Shown piece by piece: positions 31,966-45,197 of a stretch of 64,000 nucleotides of DNA. Each line of letters starts with the position of its first letter. Position 1 is the first letter of the stretch. The notes below the pieces were generated by a model. That model made no database searches. It saw only the letters and a program-made list of their open reading frames with translations, and was not told where the DNA came from. Origin of the DNA: Peronospora farinosa. Taxonomy: Eukaryota; Oomycota; Peronosporomycetes; Peronosporales; Peronosporaceae. The translations under genes and the position numbers were made by a program. Location: the NCBI GenBank assembly GCA_947646735.1, contig CANTFK010000343.1:248001-312000 (forward strand), given 5' to 3'.

Positions 31966-34677
31966 CTACATCTGCATGTATCGGCTACCACCAGCTCCAC
32001 CTGTGGGTCCGTACATCTCCGAAGAAGAATTTCCAGCAGCGTATCCCGTTCCAGCTCCAGCTCGATAGGACGAAGATGCCGCCTCTGCGTAGCTAGAAGG
32101 CACCGATTTTTCACCTCGGTACACTGCCGATGAATTTAAGTCATTGGTATTGCCAGAGACTGAAAGCCTGGTCGACGAGTTGGAGAAAGCACTGCAGGCT
32201 GCACCTCCTAGTGCAGTAGCACGACCACCAGCAGCAGCACGTAGACTGCGCACCCACTCCTGCTTCACCTCGCGGGACTTGGCGTGAAGCTGCAATGGAT
32301 AGTACTTATCGTCATGGAAAGAGACGCTGAAAGCTTCCGGTACAGCATAATTGTCTTCGATGATCGCACCTGTAACATCCATGGGTGGATTGTCCGAGCG
32401 GCAACGCTCATAATCTTCTTTGGTGTCGTAGAAGCTCAGTTGCGGTCCTTGCAGGACAAAATACCGCTGTTGCCACTTAGCACGGGCTGACCCACCAGCA
32501 CCAGGAGCCATGTGTTGCTTAATAAGATACCCGCATAGGACTTGAGCAAAAGCTGATGATGCAAATTCTGTGGCACGGTACTGACCCTGCTGTGCTGTAT
32601 CCGCTAAGCGCTTCATAGTGGCGTTGTGATTCAATATGTGCTCCAGTTCATTGGTCTTAAACTCCAGCGTTGAGTGAAGTCCCGCGAGCTCGGCCGCACA
32701 ACGTTGTTCAGCCTCCTTTACTCCTAGCTTGCATTTCTGCTGTTGCTGAGTAGAAAGCTCTTGCATCGCACCTGCTTGTCCTTGCGCCACTGCAACCTTT
32801 ACACTCAAATCGTTCATCTTCTTTTCGAGTGCGCGAACCTCCGCCATATGCGCTGCATTGGTAATTTCCGTGCGCTGAATTGTCTGAGACAAAACATGTT
32901 GGCTGACGAACTCGCAGTACGCGGCATCAGCTGACGGGCCGACGGCACGGGCAACAAATTCTTTATGCACCCTCATCAGGTCGTCCTGCAAAAAAGTCTG
33001 CGTTTCACGGTAAAGCTCCATGGACGATTTCTGGTGTAATTGCTCAGAATGGGTCAGATAATCGATTCCTAGCTGACTTAAAACGCTCAACACTTGCCGG
33101 CAATATGACATTGATGCCGCAGCATTCTGCTGGCGATATAATTCGAATACGGCAGCTACCGCTACACGGAATTGAGCCATGTAGTCATCGCCTCCGCCAG
33201 CTGCAGCATCAGCGCCCATGTCTCCATCAACAATATCACGCAACTTCTTCTTGGCCAATTTCTTACACAAACGGTGTACATTTATAAGCCTCTCTTCAGG
33301 ACAGGGCAGTCGAGTGCGTTCCACACCTTGTGCAGCAGCCTCAGATTCTGCATCGTCGTCCTTTTCCGTAATTTCAATCATCTCGTTTTCCGTATCCGTC
33401 GGATTTTTCGATTCGTTGATCAGATTCTGTATTTCTGACTCTCGTCGCAATATTACGGTTCGTAGGTTTCCATGTTTGTCGAACATGGCGTTGCTTCCCT
33501 GGTCATTGTCTACTACTTCAATTTCTCCATTTGGGCCACCTTTTTCGTCGCCAATCACTTCAAAACAAGCATCTTCTTCAAACTGTTCAGCTGACACATA
33601 TTCGCGTACTCTCGCCTGCAGCTCCGCCTTGTAGCACTTGACAGCATCTTCAAGTGCATCATGACATTGCGCTTGCACGACTCGACTCCAGGCACTAGAG
33701 ATCACCGGTGCCTTGCCACTATTCAGCGCCTCGACATAAGATCCCGCCAAGTTGACAAACATGGCTCCATTCAATGCCTTGCCGAACATGGTCTTGGGTT
33801 TTGCTTTGCCAAACAGCCTCTTGCAGAGACTTTCAAAGCTAGTTCGAAACTCGTGTCTCAGCTCCTCGTACGGTACTTGAGGCAGGTTCCGTAGCTTCTG
33901 TTCGTCATCTACAGGTCGTACTAACGTAACACAATCTCGATGTCTGAAAAAATCGCTCAAGAGCGCTCGGATCTGATCTTTCTCGACTGCATCATCACTG
34001 TATCCTCCCGTAGGCTGAAGAGCGTTTTCTAAATATTGTTTGGATGAAATCGGTTTACCATTGTCCAGTAACTGGAGTGTGAAATCACGTACGACCCACA
34101 TAAAACTGGGGAAGAATTCATGTAGACGATCACCTCCATTATTTCCCGTTTCCTTGTTCGAAGAAGACGACGTTTGAATATGTTTTGATAAATTGATTAC
34201 AAGAGAAAGGTCTTCAATAGCATTCCCATCAATAACTCCACGACTATTGTAGACAAAATTAGACGCCAATAGTAAAGCCAAGGCAAAAATTCGAGTATCA
34301 TGTGTCTGTTCTCGATCGATACTACCAAGTCCTTCCGTGTCCAAGAACAAGACACTTGTGTCTTCATCCAATAGAATGGGTTCACCCCACATCCAAATAC
34401 CTTTTGTACAGGCATTTACAGTACCACCTACAGCAAAACCCGTCTCTTTCTCCTCTTGATTTGCTGTCATTGATCCAGAAACGACCTGCAATTGTTGTAC
34501 CAATAAATTCAATAGAAAACTTTTACCTGTACGATACAATCCTGCTACGGCTACGACTACGAGACGTGTCGTTACTTTCTCTAGTACAGCAACTGCATCA
34601 GGGTTTACGCAAAAGGTGCCGTCGTCATCCACTAGAACGAATGGCAATGGCTGTACCGTCGATATGGCCGCACTCAT
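31966..34677 (-). CDS. Guanylate-binding protein (GBP)-type GTPase with C-terminal PH domain
   Basis: 903 residues from the ATG at 34677 (MSAAIS); the frame is open further upstream, but that part looks non-coding. The large GTPase domain has P-loop GLYRTGKS (46-53), the switch II DTEGLGS and the RD motif VVRDFTL used by GBP/atlastin families in place of NKxD. A helical middle and C-terminal region follows, then a PH domain (GYLIKQHM... to ...WVRSLRAAA, about 770-870) that should bind membrane phosphoinositides, and a Gly/Tyr/Ser-rich tail. Animal GBPs reach membranes by prenylation; here no CaaX is present and a PH domain takes that place. It is divergent from the next gene with a 192-bp spacer. 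Confidence 0.9.
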   Translation of the reverse strand: MSAAISTVQPLPFVLVDDDGTFCVNPDAVAVLEKVTTRLVVVAVAGLYRTGKSFLLNLLVQQLQVVSGSMTANQEEKETGFAVGGTVNACTKGIWMWGEPILLDEDTSVLFLDTEGLGSIDREQTHDTRIFALALLLASNFVYNSRGVIDGNAIEDLSLVINLSKHIQTSSSSNKETGNNGGDRLHEFFPSFMWVVRDFTLQLLDNGKPISSKQYLENALQPTGGYSDDAVEKDQIRALLSDFFRHRDCVTLVRPVDDEQKLRNLPQVPYEELRHEFRTSFESLCKRLFGKAKPKTMFGKALNGAMFVNLAGSYVEALNSGKAPVISSAWSRVVQAQCHDALEDAVKCYKAELQARVREYVSAEQFEEDACFEVIGDEKGGPNGEIEVVDNDQGSNAMFDKHGNLRTVILRRESEIQNLINESKNPTDTENEMIEITEKDDDAESEAAAQGVERTRLPCPEERLINVHRLCKKLAKKKLRDIVDGDMGADAAAGGGDDYMAQFRVAVAAVFELYRQQNAAASMSYCRQVLSVLSQLGIDYLTHSEQLHQKSSMELYRETQTFLQDDLMRVHKEFVARAVGPSADAAYCEFVSQHVLSQTIQRTEITNAAHMAEVRALEKKMNDLSVKVAVAQGQAGAMQELSTQQQQKCKLGVKEAEQRCAAELAGLHSTLEFKTNELEHILNHNATMKRLADTAQQGQYRATEFASSAFAQVLCGYLIKQHMAPGAGGSARAKWQQRYFVLQGPQLSFYDTKEDYERCRSDNPPMDVTGAIIEDNYAVPEAFSVSFHDDKYYPLQLHAKSREVKQEWVRSLRAAAGGRATALGGAACSAFSNSSTRLSVSGNTNDLNSSAVYRGEKSVPSSYAEAASSSYRAGAGTGYAAGNSSSEMYGPTGGAGGSRYMQM

Positions 34678-34869
34678 AGGAATACAACTTGGTGTATTTG
34701 AATTAAATTGTACCAAGTGGGCAAAAAGTGAACTCACGACGTGGTAATTTAAAAAAAAACGGAATGGGTGCAGTTTTTTGTGACCTGTTATTGTATGTAT
34801 ACCTGCTGTATACACAGTACAGATACCGGTATTTTTACCTTGACTGGACCGGAGCAAAAGTATAGAGTG

Positions 34870-35879
34870 ATGGTGTATGGAGCATCCGCTCGTCAAGGCA
34901 AGCGCGGCGCTGTGGGAAAGGCTAAGCATGGACGTGGTACAACTGGTACAGGAACTCCTTTAAATCGACGTAAAAAGTCAAAGCTCGTGGTGACGTTTGA
35001 TCCGGAGAAGCGCAAGTATGTCGAGACGTCTACACTGAATAATAATTATGTGCCATTAAATGTATTATTTGTATGAATGGTAGGGAATATTTAACGGGAT
35101 TTCACAAGCGCAAGCAAGAACGACGTCGTTTTGGTTTGGATATGGAAGCGTATAAGGTTAAAAAACGTCAATTGGAGGCCAAGAAACAGCGACGAGAAGA
35201 ACAAAAGGAAAAAATGGCGGCCTTGAATTTACTGGACGACGAGAGGAAAAATAAAGGGGGGGAAGAAGAAGAAGAAGAAGAAGAAGAAGAAGAAGAAGAA
35301 GAAGAAGAAGAAGAAGAAGAAGAAGAAGAAGAAGAAGAAGAAGAAGAAATGAGTGATTTTGATACTTTTAAGAACAAGGTCACGCCTGTTATAAGTAAAG
35401 ACAAGGTCGTGACTAAGGTGATGACCTTTAACGACGACTTTACACAGGGAAAATTTGGTGACGTGGTGACAGTAACGACATCTGTGGGCGACCTCCAGAG
35501 TGACAGTGACGACAGTGACTTGGAAGTCTCTGAAAATGAGGAAATAGATGAAGATGTTGATGAGTTGACGCATTCTGCGTTCCGTCAGCTGAAGAAGAAA
35601 AAGGTTGACAAAGAGCAGCATTTGACGCTCTTTCAGCGGATACAACAGCAACGCAAGGGCAAGGCACTGCCGTCGAAACGCTCTAAACTCAAAGAAGCGC
35701 GTACGGCGCGAAAGGCCATGATGGGTAAGAAGGGGGACAGTGGTAACGCCGTTGTAGGAAAGAAGCGTGGCGCGGACGACGGTGACGGAGGAAGTTCTGT
35801 TGTTGTTGGTAAATTTAACAAGAAGTTCAAGACGAAGAGCAGTCAAGGCGGCGGAAACAAGCGTCAGAAAAAACGATAG
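34870..35879 (+). CDS. RRP17/Nol12-like nucleolar rRNA-processing protein, 2 exons
   Basis: Exon 34870-35015, intron 35016-35083 (68 nt, GTATGT...TAG), exon 35084-35879; 313 residues. The splice rebuilds the family signature FDPEKRK-EYLTGFHKRKQERR across the junction, typical of Nol12/RRP17, a 5'-3' exonuclease-linked factor needed for 27S pre-rRNA processing. Next comes a Lys/Arg/Glu helix. Exon 2 then carries a pure (GAA)n run at about 35263-35348 encoding some 28 Glu, an acidic middle, and a very basic C-terminus ending in KRQKKR, suited to nucleolar localisation. The poly-Glu tract is likely length-variable between strains. Confidence 0.85.
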
Positions 35880-36014
35880 CTGACCACTTTGTTCCATCGT
35901 AAGGATGTTGCATTTTCCAACGTCATCTTTATTCGTTCATACGCATTGGATTTTACTGATTCATTGACCTTCACTTACAATTGTCTTAGCTGATCACTTC
36001 AAATACGCACAAAA

Positions 36015-39000
36015 TTATTTCCACACCTTGATAAGCGCGTCCCGACCACTAGAGACGAGCATGGGGCTTGGATTCTGGCTGCTTCCTAGCTCAACAAGCG
36101 TCAAATCCAGGATGCAGTCCGTGTGTGCCGGGGACGGTGGTACAAGTCCTCTCCGTTCCATGCTGATAGCGGACTCCACACCACCACCACCTGATGCTGC
36201 TGCATGGCCTGCAGTCGAGTAGATGGACGAGTCTTGACAAACCGTAATCAGCGGTGGGTTTAATTTGCTCCAGGCCATCTCGGGCTTCGTGATGTTGTTT
36301 GTGGTCGCTGATAGTGTCTCATCAAAACGCCGCGAAGCAGAGTCATGCATGCGCCACCAGTCGAGAGGAGGTGCCTGGTTATCGTAAAACGACTTGGCTT
36401 CCCCATTGCCGCAAATTGTATACGATTGTTTACCATTGCGAATATCCCAATAGCGCAATTGTCGGTCTTCGCCGCCCGTGATCAAAGCATCTCCAATTCC
36501 ACGAAGGTGCAGTGACGGACACAACATTGCACGAACACTAGGCTCCTCGCTGAGGGATGAGGTAGAAATCTCATCGAAAGCCGTTGCAATGCCATAGATG
36601 CCCAGGAAGCTTCCCAACACACTTCGACTGCGATGTGGAATCGCCACGTGCAGAAGCGTTGGACACTTGCAAGCCTCAGCCTCAGATGCCTGTACCTCAA
36701 GCGTCCGAAACACTGCCCGACATGCACCAATACTAAGGTCGAACACAGCAACTTCTCCATCGCCTGCTGCCACAAATACCAGCGGTACGGACGTCTCATC
36801 TAGGGGCAACGTATTCGGCAGTCCCAAGCAGGGCTGAAGTCGATGAATGGCGCGGTGGGATGAATGGCGCCAGATACGGATAAGCACCAAAAAGCGCAGA
36901 TCCCATAAACACAAAAAGCCTCTACTAGTGCCAACCGCTAACCAGCTCACGTCAAGTGAGTGTGTTATGCACGTCACGTATCCAAGCTCGGGAGAAATGC
37001 TGAGAGTCCAGGCGTCCTGCCGCATACGCAGATCCCACGCGTGGATTTTGCCATCGCGAGTGGCATATAGCAGTAGAGCGTCTGTGACGTTATTCAGGTA
37101 GTCAATTGCCATGACAGCACTATTGTTCGCACGTAGCTCCTTGAGGCCAGTGATTTGAACATTGCCACCCACAGAATTCACCTTGTCTACACGGAAGACG
37201 TGAACTGTGCCGTCACTAGAGGCGGAAGCAACGGAGTGACTGTTGGTAAGCACCTTCATATCAGTAATTACTCCGCCTTGTCCGTCATACGTGCAGCGCG
37301 ATCCTTGATTCACGCTATGCTGCAATGACCGCACGGACCAAACTTTAACCGTTCCATCGTTTGAGGCGGATGCCAGAAAGCTGTAGTCTTGAGCAGCATT
37401 CACACGAGTTACAGCCCCCGAGTGCTCCGCCAGCTCCGCCACCAAAACGTTCTTGCGCGGGTGCCAGTTGCGGTACGACGAGCAAGGGTAGCCACCACCG
37501 CCGCTACTACCGTTTCCACTACTTAAGCTGCTTCCGGAGCCTGTACTACCGTTAGAACTCCCAAACGTACTGGGAACCACACCTCCGTTGATCGCTGCTG
37601 CAGCTGCCGCCGCAGCGTTAAATGACCCTACGCTAGGAGGATATGTGCCACTACCAACCTGATTCGGAGACGATGCGACATTTGAAACACTCATACCTCC
37701 TCTATCGCTTCCTGGGCCCCCATTACCTCCCGTGCTTTTGCTAATGCAAATTCCACCACTCATTAAGCAGTACGGACTTGAGGCATGACTGTAAATAGAG
37801 TATGGTGATCCATCAGACAGCCGCAGCGCACCCAGGTCAGGAGGCAACGGAGGAATACCCAATGCGTTCAACCGTGCCAGCAATTTACGAGGATTTCCAA
37901 GTGCGGGGTCCATCGCTGACTCCTTGAAAGCAAAATAGTGATGGTAGGTTGTGTGGGCCTTCTTATTCGTCCTTTGTCGAGGAGGTGATACAGGCGTTGC
38001 GTGAATTGAATGGTGGTGCGAGTCCAGCAAACTATTCATTCCGTCGCCGCCATACATATCACGCATGTTCATGTTGAGCATGCTCACCATAACTCCACCG
38101 CTGGTTGGTGCGAAGTGATTTGAGTCAATTTGGCCCAGTCCTGAATCGTCCATTGCCACTGATGTTGACCCAGGAGAAATTACAGATGAAGGACCTGTGA
38201 CGGTGATAGGTGATGCTGAAACGTGCGTGCTTGGCTCAACAAGACTATACATCTTGCCTATGTGCGACAAGGAGAGGCTCTCTAAAGAAGGAGATCCTGT
38301 CATCGACACACCATTCGACATTGCTGGAATTACTGATCCTCCTCCGCGAGGAGACGGCGAGCTGTTGGGGGCATTAAAACGAGACCTTGTCACCAGAGCA
38401 GTCGACGCCGACGTCGATGAACTGCTGGCTGTTGCAGAAGAGGATGATGAAATTCCAAAATTGTTTGACGTTAGAGGTTGTGCTGTCGAGAGCGCGAACC
38501 GCATATCCGGCACGAATAGCACACGAAGATGTGAGCGCGAAAGCTTGCGAGCGAACGGGTTGCTGCTGGTGCCAGCAGCACTACCACCGACAGCCGCAGA
38601 TGCACTATTCATCGCACCGTGTGGTGAACCATTTCTGCCGCTTTTCGAAGGCCTCTGCATTCGCGCGGCTTGCTCAGTCTTAGCCATTTCCAACTTGCTC
38701 CTCATCTGCATCGAAGCAATTGACACGTACTGCTGCATGAGCTTTAGCGACTGAATATCATTTTTGCGTTGATCGTAGATTGAAGACATGCCGTCCTCAA
38801 CATTGTTCGAAATTGTTGCTGCTGTTACCGCTGCGGAAGATGCAACCGCTGCACCAGACGATTGCTGGCGGGACGTACCAATTCTATCCAGGGGGTCCGC
38901 GCTCAGTAGAGCATCTCTGTTTCTTCGAGACTTTAACACATCGCTGATTGGATCTTCCAAAGATTCGCGAGACGTTGTCGTCATAGCTGAGAGAGGCATC

Positions 39001-42000
39001 GATGGCACCATCTCGTCGTCACTATCATCAAATGCTTGTGAAACCGATCTTTCCATTTCAGTGATAACTTCAGTAAGACCCGAAGAGGATGACGACACTA
39101 GTAGTGCACGATCAAAAGTCTCGCGGGATACATGACGCCGACAACAGTCACGAAGTCGCTTTGTAACAGCCGAAACCTCTTCATCGGGTAAAAACACCAT
39201 CGTTTTGCGCAAAAAGGGCCGAAGCAGTGGGCCCAAAAATACGTTAGCGTCTACACTGCGCAGTTTTAGCGCAATCTCACCCATCAGCTTCAAAACGGCA
39301 TCACGAATCCACCAGCTAGGATGCAGCAATAACGAGCACGTCATACGTGCCTTCTCCACGAGCGTGCTAATTTTCTTCTGAAAAAGTCCTAGCTGACACA
39401 GTCCAGTGAGACACTCTACAGCCTTTGTGATAACAATCTCCTGCACATCGAACAGCGCCTGCTCTATGCACGGTAACATGTTCTGTTCAACAGCCTCGGG
39501 GCCCACAAACGAGCACACGCCAACAATGTAGTCGAAAAAGGCTCCGCGCAACTCCCAATCCGGATCATTCAAAAACGTGATAAGCTGTGGCAATACCACG
39601 TCTAAGGTACGCTCTTGCCCAAAAAACACACACAGCCTTGTAATATCCACAAGCAATGCGCGCTTGACAAGAGATGATGAGGCCTTTTGATCAGGTGTTG
39701 TGAGCTGAATCACAAAGCGTGAAATCATTTTGTGCAGCACACTCAGCTCCTTATCAAAACTACTGGATGCCATGTACAACATGCTTGGAGTAGATGAATC
39801 ATAGCCCCGAGAAGACACCGCGGACATGGATGAAGTAGATGCCGATGACGTCAATATCTTTTGCTTCATAGCATGCGCGATTTCTAAAAAGCGACGACTT
39901 GTTTCCGCCAGCTGCGGCAAACACTCGGCGAATGTGATGCGCACCAGTTCGTCAGGGTCAGACTGGAAAGGGATCATAGCCGGTAGCACATACTGTGGGA
40001 ACACGGACGCGTCCGCAAGTGGAAATGATGCCACCAATGATAGCAAAAAAGTAATCGTGCGGAGAGCCAGGGCGCGCACGGCGGCACTTGGGTCGTCAAT
40101 AACCTCAAGAAGATACGGAATCAGACGCTGCAAGCGAGCCTCATCGCTTGTAAACTGACCCAACGAGCGAACCAAGTACAGTGAAGTGAGCTTCGACTCC
40201 GGTACTTGAACATGCCGTAGACTTGAGCAAATCAGCGACAATATAATGACGATGCCGTTACGATCATGCGGCCACGGTTCGCTGCAGGGATGTGCTGGTG
40301 GTTTCATTCGTCGCGTGCTGCTTGAGTGGGTTGGGGGCGTTGTTGTGTGTGACTTCAATAAAAAAGAACCAGTGATGTCCAAGCCGACTTCTTTTTTAGC
40401 TTCAGTATCATCCGTGCATGTTTCCTCATCCAAACAATCGGCCGATGGCTCCCGCGAGTAATCGAGCAATAACGATATCTCCTTTTTCTGTGTAAGCGCC
40501 TGAAATTGGTCATGAAGCTTTTCAATTTTCTTCTTTTGTAAACTTGCACTGAGACCGCGCATGTCATTCTCTTTTTCTTTCATCTTTTGCAACTTAGTGA
40601 GGACAGCGTTGCCCTGCTCGGCATTCTGCTTGTCGTGCTTTGTAGGAATTTTCTGATATAATTCCTCGAGTACACGCTGTGCTACATGCGTTTGCTGATC
40701 CCTTCCCGTTGCAGTTGCCAGCCGATCCGACCCGTAACCTTCTTTAAGACGCAGTTTGAAAAACTCTTCACCCTCAGGATCTTCAACGCCCGCTACTTCA
40801 CGCACCAAACGCCCGTAATACTTGCACACCAGTCGGATACGTGCATCAGGCACTTTTCCACCGCGACTCAGCACTAGCACCAAGAATCTGAACAAGAAAA
40901 TGTCAAAATATGTCGGAAACAATCCATTTAAGCCCGTGTACTTGGCCAAGTAGCCACTGGCCGATAGCCGTGCATTCGGGTCCAACTGCAACATATGCAG
41001 CAGCAGCTCTTCAAGACGTGGGTCGCCAACTTTCTTCAGCTGTTGGCGCAAAGCATCTGAATCTCCTGTGCGGTATTTCAGCAGCGACGGCAAGTCAAAA
41101 AGAGGTTTTCCACCCAAAAATAGTTCCGCAATAACACATCCAGCCGAGAAAATGTCCATAGACTCTAGTAAATTGCCTTCACGACGCGAACGCGAGTACG
41201 ACGATGAGACGCTGCAATTAGCCGATGCAGAAGGATGCGTTTGCACAAAGTTACCCGACATGGTTCCACAGGTCATGCCCATTGCCAGAATCTGCTTGTC
41301 CACTTCTTCCACCGTCACTTCACTATCTGCCAGCTTGGATAGCATCATAGCTACATCGGGTGTCTTCATCGAGTTTACCCCACATGTTGAACCCGTTGCT
41401 GTTGCATTCACTGTCACTGATCCTTTGCCGTAAAATCTCTCGGGTGCTACACTACATCCTCGTCGTGTAGCGTCAATAGCACAAAAGTAATAATTGTAAT
41501 CTGCAGGGTCATCTTCAGGGATATATGTAGGCTTAAAAGGTGCGAAATCTGTCAAAAAGACCCAATTCCAGCTTGTCACCATGACATTTTCCTGTTTAAT
41601 ATCTCCATGACAAATGCCTTTTGCATGACTTTGTTCAAGAGCTCTTAATATCTGAAAAGCAATCCATTTTTTCTCTATATTTGTCAAAAATGGTCTCGAG
41701 CAAATGCGATCGTACAAATTTGATGCAAAATATTGTCGGACCATAAAAGCGACATTGTACTTATTCGAGAGCTGGAAATCCGCATATGGAATCACATTCG
41801 GTTGTTGTTCAACCGAAAAAGCGAGTGCTAAACGACGGAGGGCGACTTCAGCACTCGTCAACGACTCTCGTTCGTCATATTTACGATAAATTTTCACAAC
41901 TAAATGTCCTTCGTCACATTTGCAGGAAATACTTTTTAAAAATTTGCCATCTCCGATTAAACTACCAAACATCATATCCATTGAACGTGGCGTATAATCC

Positions 42001-42074
42001 ATAAGAAAAGTACGATACTGTGATGCACTGTCCAGTACGCTCTGTGGCTGTGCACGTGGTGCAGCGTTACCCAT
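36015..42074 (-). CDS. VPS15: VPS15 (PIK3R4) regulatory kinase of the PI3-kinase VPS34
   Basis: 2019 residues from MGNAAP at 42074 (Gly2 fits N-myristoylation, as known for Vps15; an upstream in-frame Met is less likely). The pseudokinase-like domain has HGDIKQENVMVTSWNWVFLTDF and ...YIPEDDPADYNYYF, characteristic of this family. HEAT repeats follow (about 630-1000), then a long Ser/Asn/Gly-rich segment (about 1080-1560) and a C-terminal WD40 propeller (HSGAVTRVNAAQDYSFLASASNDGTVKVW onward, in part cited here). Vps15 anchors and regulates Vps34 in endosomal sorting and autophagy. No intron is evident. The protein is much longer than human PIK3R4 (about 1358) because of the low-complexity linker. 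Confidence 0.95.
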   Translation of the reverse strand: MGNAAPRAQPQSVLDSASQYRTFLMDYTPRSMDMMFGSLIGDGKFLKSISCKCDEGHLVVKIYRKYDERESLTSAEVALRRLALAFSVEQQPNVIPYADFQLSNKYNVAFMVRQYFASNLYDRICSRPFLTNIEKKWIAFQILRALEQSHAKGICHGDIKQENVMVTSWNWVFLTDFAPFKPTYIPEDDPADYNYYFCAIDATRRGCSVAPERFYGKGSVTVNATATGSTCGVNSMKTPDVAMMLSKLADSEVTVEEVDKQILAMGMTCGTMSGNFVQTHPSASANCSVSSSYSRSRREGNLLESMDIFSAGCVIAELFLGGKPLFDLPSLLKYRTGDSDALRQQLKKVGDPRLEELLLHMLQLDPNARLSASGYLAKYTGLNGLFPTYFDIFLFRFLVLVLSRGGKVPDARIRLVCKYYGRLVREVAGVEDPEGEEFFKLRLKEGYGSDRLATATGRDQQTHVAQRVLEELYQKIPTKHDKQNAEQGNAVLTKLQKMKEKENDMRGLSASLQKKKIEKLHDQFQALTQKKEISLLLDYSREPSADCLDEETCTDDTEAKKEVGLDITGSFLLKSHTTTPPTHSSSTRRMKPPAHPCSEPWPHDRNGIVIILSLICSSLRHVQVPESKLTSLYLVRSLGQFTSDEARLQRLIPYLLEVIDDPSAAVRALALRTITFLLSLVASFPLADASVFPQYVLPAMIPFQSDPDELVRITFAECLPQLAETSRRFLEIAHAMKQKILTSSASTSSMSAVSSRGYDSSTPSMLYMASSSFDKELSVLHKMISRFVIQLTTPDQKASSSLVKRALLVDITRLCVFFGQERTLDVVLPQLITFLNDPDWELRGAFFDYIVGVCSFVGPEAVEQNMLPCIEQALFDVQEIVITKAVECLTGLCQLGLFQKKISTLVEKARMTCSLLLHPSWWIRDAVLKLMGEIALKLRSVDANVFLGPLLRPFLRKTMVFLPDEEVSAVTKRLRDCCRRHVSRETFDRALLVSSSSSGLTEVITEMERSVSQAFDDSDDEMVPSMPLSAMTTTSRESLEDPISDVLKSRRNRDALLSADPLDRIGTSRQQSSGAAVASSAAVTAATISNNVEDGMSSIYDQRKNDIQSLKLMQQYVSIASMQMRSKLEMAKTEQAARMQRPSKSGRNGSPHGAMNSASAAVGGSAAGTSSNPFARKLSRSHLRVLFVPDMRFALSTAQPLTSNNFGISSSSSATASSSSTSASTALVTRSRFNAPNSSPSPRGGGSVIPAMSNGVSMTGSPSLESLSLSHIGKMYSLVEPSTHVSASPITVTGPSSVISPGSTSVAMDDSGLGQIDSNHFAPTSGGVMVSMLNMNMRDMYGGDGMNSLLDSHHHSIHATPVSPPRQRTNKKAHTTYHHYFAFKESAMDPALGNPRKLLARLNALGIPPLPPDLGALRLSDGSPYSIYSHASSPYCLMSGGICISKSTGGNGGPGSDRGGMSVSNVASSPNQVGSGTYPPSVGSFNAAAAAAAAINGGVVPSTFGSSNGSTGSGSSLSSGNGSSGGGGYPCSSYRNWHPRKNVLVAELAEHSGAVTRVNAAQDYSFLASASNDGTVKVWSVRSLQHSVNQGSRCTYDGQGGVITDMKVLTNSHSVASASSDGTVHVFRVDKVNSVGGNVQITGLKELRANNSAVMAIDYLNNVTDALLLYATRDGKIHAWDLRMRQDAWTLSISPELGYVTCITHSLDVSWLAVGTSRGFLCLWDLRFLVLIRIWRHSSHRAIHRLQPCLGLPNTLPLDETSVPLVFVAAGDGEVAVFDLSIGACRAVFRTLEVQASEAEACKCPTLLHVAIPHRSRSVLGSFLGIYGIATAFDEISTSSLSEEPSVRAMLCPSLHLRGIGDALITGGEDRQLRYWDIRNGKQSYTICGNGEAKSFYDNQAPPLDWWRMHDSASRRFDETLSATTNNITKPEMAWSKLNPPLITVCQDSSIYSTAGHAAASGGGGVESAISMERRGLVPPSPAHTDCILDLTLVELGSSQNPSPMLVSSGRDALIKVWK

Positions 42075-42456
42075 ATTACGAGAAGAGAGATGCAATAGAG
42101 ACAAGTAACAGGCGTAGACTTCTTCCTACGACGACTTCTTCCTACGACGACTTCTTCGACTTAACTACAGTTTTTCCCAATTGGGCACATGGACCTGGCT
42201 GTATTTGGGTATGTTATACGTTAAGTACGAAATAAAATAGTCCTTTTGAGTCTCTCTTAACTGTTATATTCCAAATCAAAAGAGTTCCTCCGGTATTTGC
42301 AATAATAGGCATGGCAATGGTGTATTAGAAAAAAAAGTCGTCTCTGCATCTGTACGCGCTCTCTTCAACTTCCTTACGCTGCTGTATTTAGCGGCTTTCT
42401 CCTAACTGCTTCGGTCGGTTCTTGTCGCTCACTTGCACTGTGCCACAACGTATTGC
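42075..42456. other. Intergenic spacer between VPS15 and CDC48
   Basis: 382 bp between two minus-strand genes, holding the VPS15 promoter and the CDC48 3' end. Short direct repeats of TTCTTCCTACGACGAC occur at 42119-42150. Confidence 0.6.

Positions 42457-45197
<2,741 letters not shown>

Noticed and set aside
35229..35897. Minus-strand ORF with a poly-Phe stretch
   Set aside because: Complement of the poly-Glu microsatellite and of the nucleolar gene.
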